14,641 bases of DNA from an uncultured Collinsella sp. (GTDB taxonomy: Bacteria > Actinomycetota > Coriobacteriia > Coriobacteriales > Coriobacteriaceae), in assembly GCA_900549065.1 (NCBI GenBank), contig URNC01000035.1, forward strand, positions 1 to 14,641, in the 5' to 3' direction. The position numbers and the translations under genes are program-made. The notes under the pieces were generated by a model. That model searched no databases. It was not told the DNA's origin and saw only the letters and a program-made list of their open reading frames with translations. Within the stretch, counting starts at the first letter, position 1; each line of letters starts with the position of its first letter. Shown here in pieces: positions 13,980 through 14,641 of this stretch.

Positions 13980-14028
13980 CCCGCAATCAAAACCATACAC
14001 CTGAGTGCGGCGCGGGACGTCCCAGCCA

Positions 14029-14641
14029 CTATTCGCCGCGGGGATGGGCTTGAGCCACGGCACGTTTGAGCCGATCGGGCGTGAGATGCGTGTAGATCTG
14101 CGTCGTGGACAGGCTCGCATGACCTAGCAGCTCTTGAACCGAGCGCAGGTCCGCACCGCCCTCGAGCAAATCGGTCGCAAAGGTATGGCGCATCGCATGC
14201 GGGGCAATGTCGGCCGGAATGCCGGCGAGCGTCGCCAGCGTATGGAACCGCCGCCGGAGCATCGCGGCGCTCATGCGATTGCCGCGCGCCGATATAAGCA
14301 GCGGATGCGGCCCGGTAGCGGGGTCACGGCGCTTTGCCTGAGCGAGCAACTCCGGCCTCCCCTCCTCAATATAGAGACGCGTCGCCTCGAGTGCGCGACG
14401 ATACAGAGGGACGATACGCTCCTTGCTCCCCTTGCCCCAAAGTCGCAGCGTTCGCTCGGACCATGAGATGGATTCCACATTGAGCGCCGCAAGCTCTGAG
14501 ATGCGGGCACCCGAGGCATAGAGCAACTCGAGCATCGCCGCATCGCGCAGTCCCGCGGGTGTTGAGGTATCAGGCGTCTTGAGCAGCGCCTCGACCTGCT
14601 GGGTCGTAAGGACGCCCGGCAGGTCACGTGGCAGCTTGGGC
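14029..14641 (-). CDS. xerC: XerC-like tyrosine recombinase (N-terminal part outside the window)
   Basis: XerC/XerD recombinases resolve chromosome dimers at dif. Only the C-terminal catalytic part is here, 203 residues read from base 14640. All six catalytic residues are visible: Arg46 (GARISEL), Lys70 (GKGSKER), His148 and Arg151 (HAMRHTF), His174 (LLGHASLSTTQ) and Tyr183 (IYTHL). The spacing fits XerD Arg148/Lys172/His244/Arg247/His270/Tyr279, apart from about six extra residues before the HxxR motif. The end AQAHPRGE resembles XerC, and a xerC near rpsB is common in actinobacteria, so xerC is preferred over xerD, though not proven. The core-binding N-terminal domain and the start codon lie beyond the window. 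The gene ends in TAG about 50 bases before the rpsB promoter. Confidence 0.9.
   Translation of the reverse strand, partial: PKLPRDLPGVLTTQQVEALLKTPDTSTPAGLRDAAMLELLYASGARISELAALNVESISWSERTLRLWGKGSKERIVPLYRRALEATRLYIEEGRPELLAQAKRRDPATGPHPLLISARGNRMSAAMLRRRFHTLATLAGIPADIAPHAMRHTFATDLLEGGADLRSVQELLGHASLSTTQIYTHLTPDRLKRAVAQAHPRGE

Noticed and set aside
14014..14023. A perfect 10-bp palindrome GGGACGTCCC between the xerC-like gene and the rpsB promoter
   Set aside because: A single short GC palindrome in GC-rich DNA is expected by chance. It has no T tract to make it a clear terminator and no second copy to suggest an operator.
13811..14029. A 72-codon minus-strand frame (GTG start) from the xerC-like stop to the rpsB start
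   Set aside because: It has no ribosome binding site, contains the rpsB promoter and leader, and has an odd Trp/Cys/Gly-rich composition. Only its last 38 codons lie downstream of the predicted transcription start, and they are mentioned under the leader finding.

Overview
The window is a contig end from a GC-rich bacterium (third codon positions are mostly G or C). The gene families and operon order point to an anaerobic gut actinobacterium of class Coriobacteriia, most likely Collinsella or a close relative. This is inferred from protein character and gene order, because no database search could be run. The first 45 bases are not genomic: they are an Illumina Nextera i5 adapter with its index and the Tn5 mosaic end. 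Genomic sequence starts at base 46, inside the first few codons of adhE.

Left part, + strand (46-3518): adhE, the bifunctional acetaldehyde/alcohol dehydrogenase of ethanol fermentation, lacking only its extreme N-terminus, is followed by a small kinase-fold protein of the aminoglycoside phosphotransferase (APH) family with unknown substrate. An intrinsic terminator follows the kinase gene. A second terminator, facing the other way, closes the minus-strand operon, so the two units converge at about 3556-3665.

Middle and right part, - strand (3697-14641), in transcription order: xerC-like recombinase (cut by the window edge), rpsB, tsf, [terminator], pyrH, frr, uppS, cdsA, dxr, rseP-like protease, ispG, proS, [terminator]. 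rpsB-tsf has its own near-consensus promoter and a leader of about 135 nt that can form hairpins, and it ends in a clear terminator. From pyrH to proS, eight genes are packed with gaps from a 1-nt overlap to 25 nt, and four of them use GTG or TTG starts. The set joins translation (S2, EF-Ts, ribosome recycling factor, prolyl-tRNA synthetase), UMP phosphorylation, the MEP isoprenoid pathway (dxr, ispG), use of isoprenoid units for the undecaprenyl carrier (uppS), CDP-diacylglycerol synthesis (cdsA) and a site-2 membrane protease. The order uppS-cdsA-dxr-rseP-ispG-proS resembles that of clostridia rather than that of classical actinobacteria.

No mobile element, CRISPR array, tRNA or rRNA gene, or defence system was seen. 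The points most worth a second look are the adapter at the contig end, a roughly 120-residue insertion in the RseP-like protease that contains a winged-helix-like segment, the rpsB leader, and a changed HPQS motif in Dxr. The window is otherwise ordinary core genome, and I did not find a previously undescribed multi-gene system.
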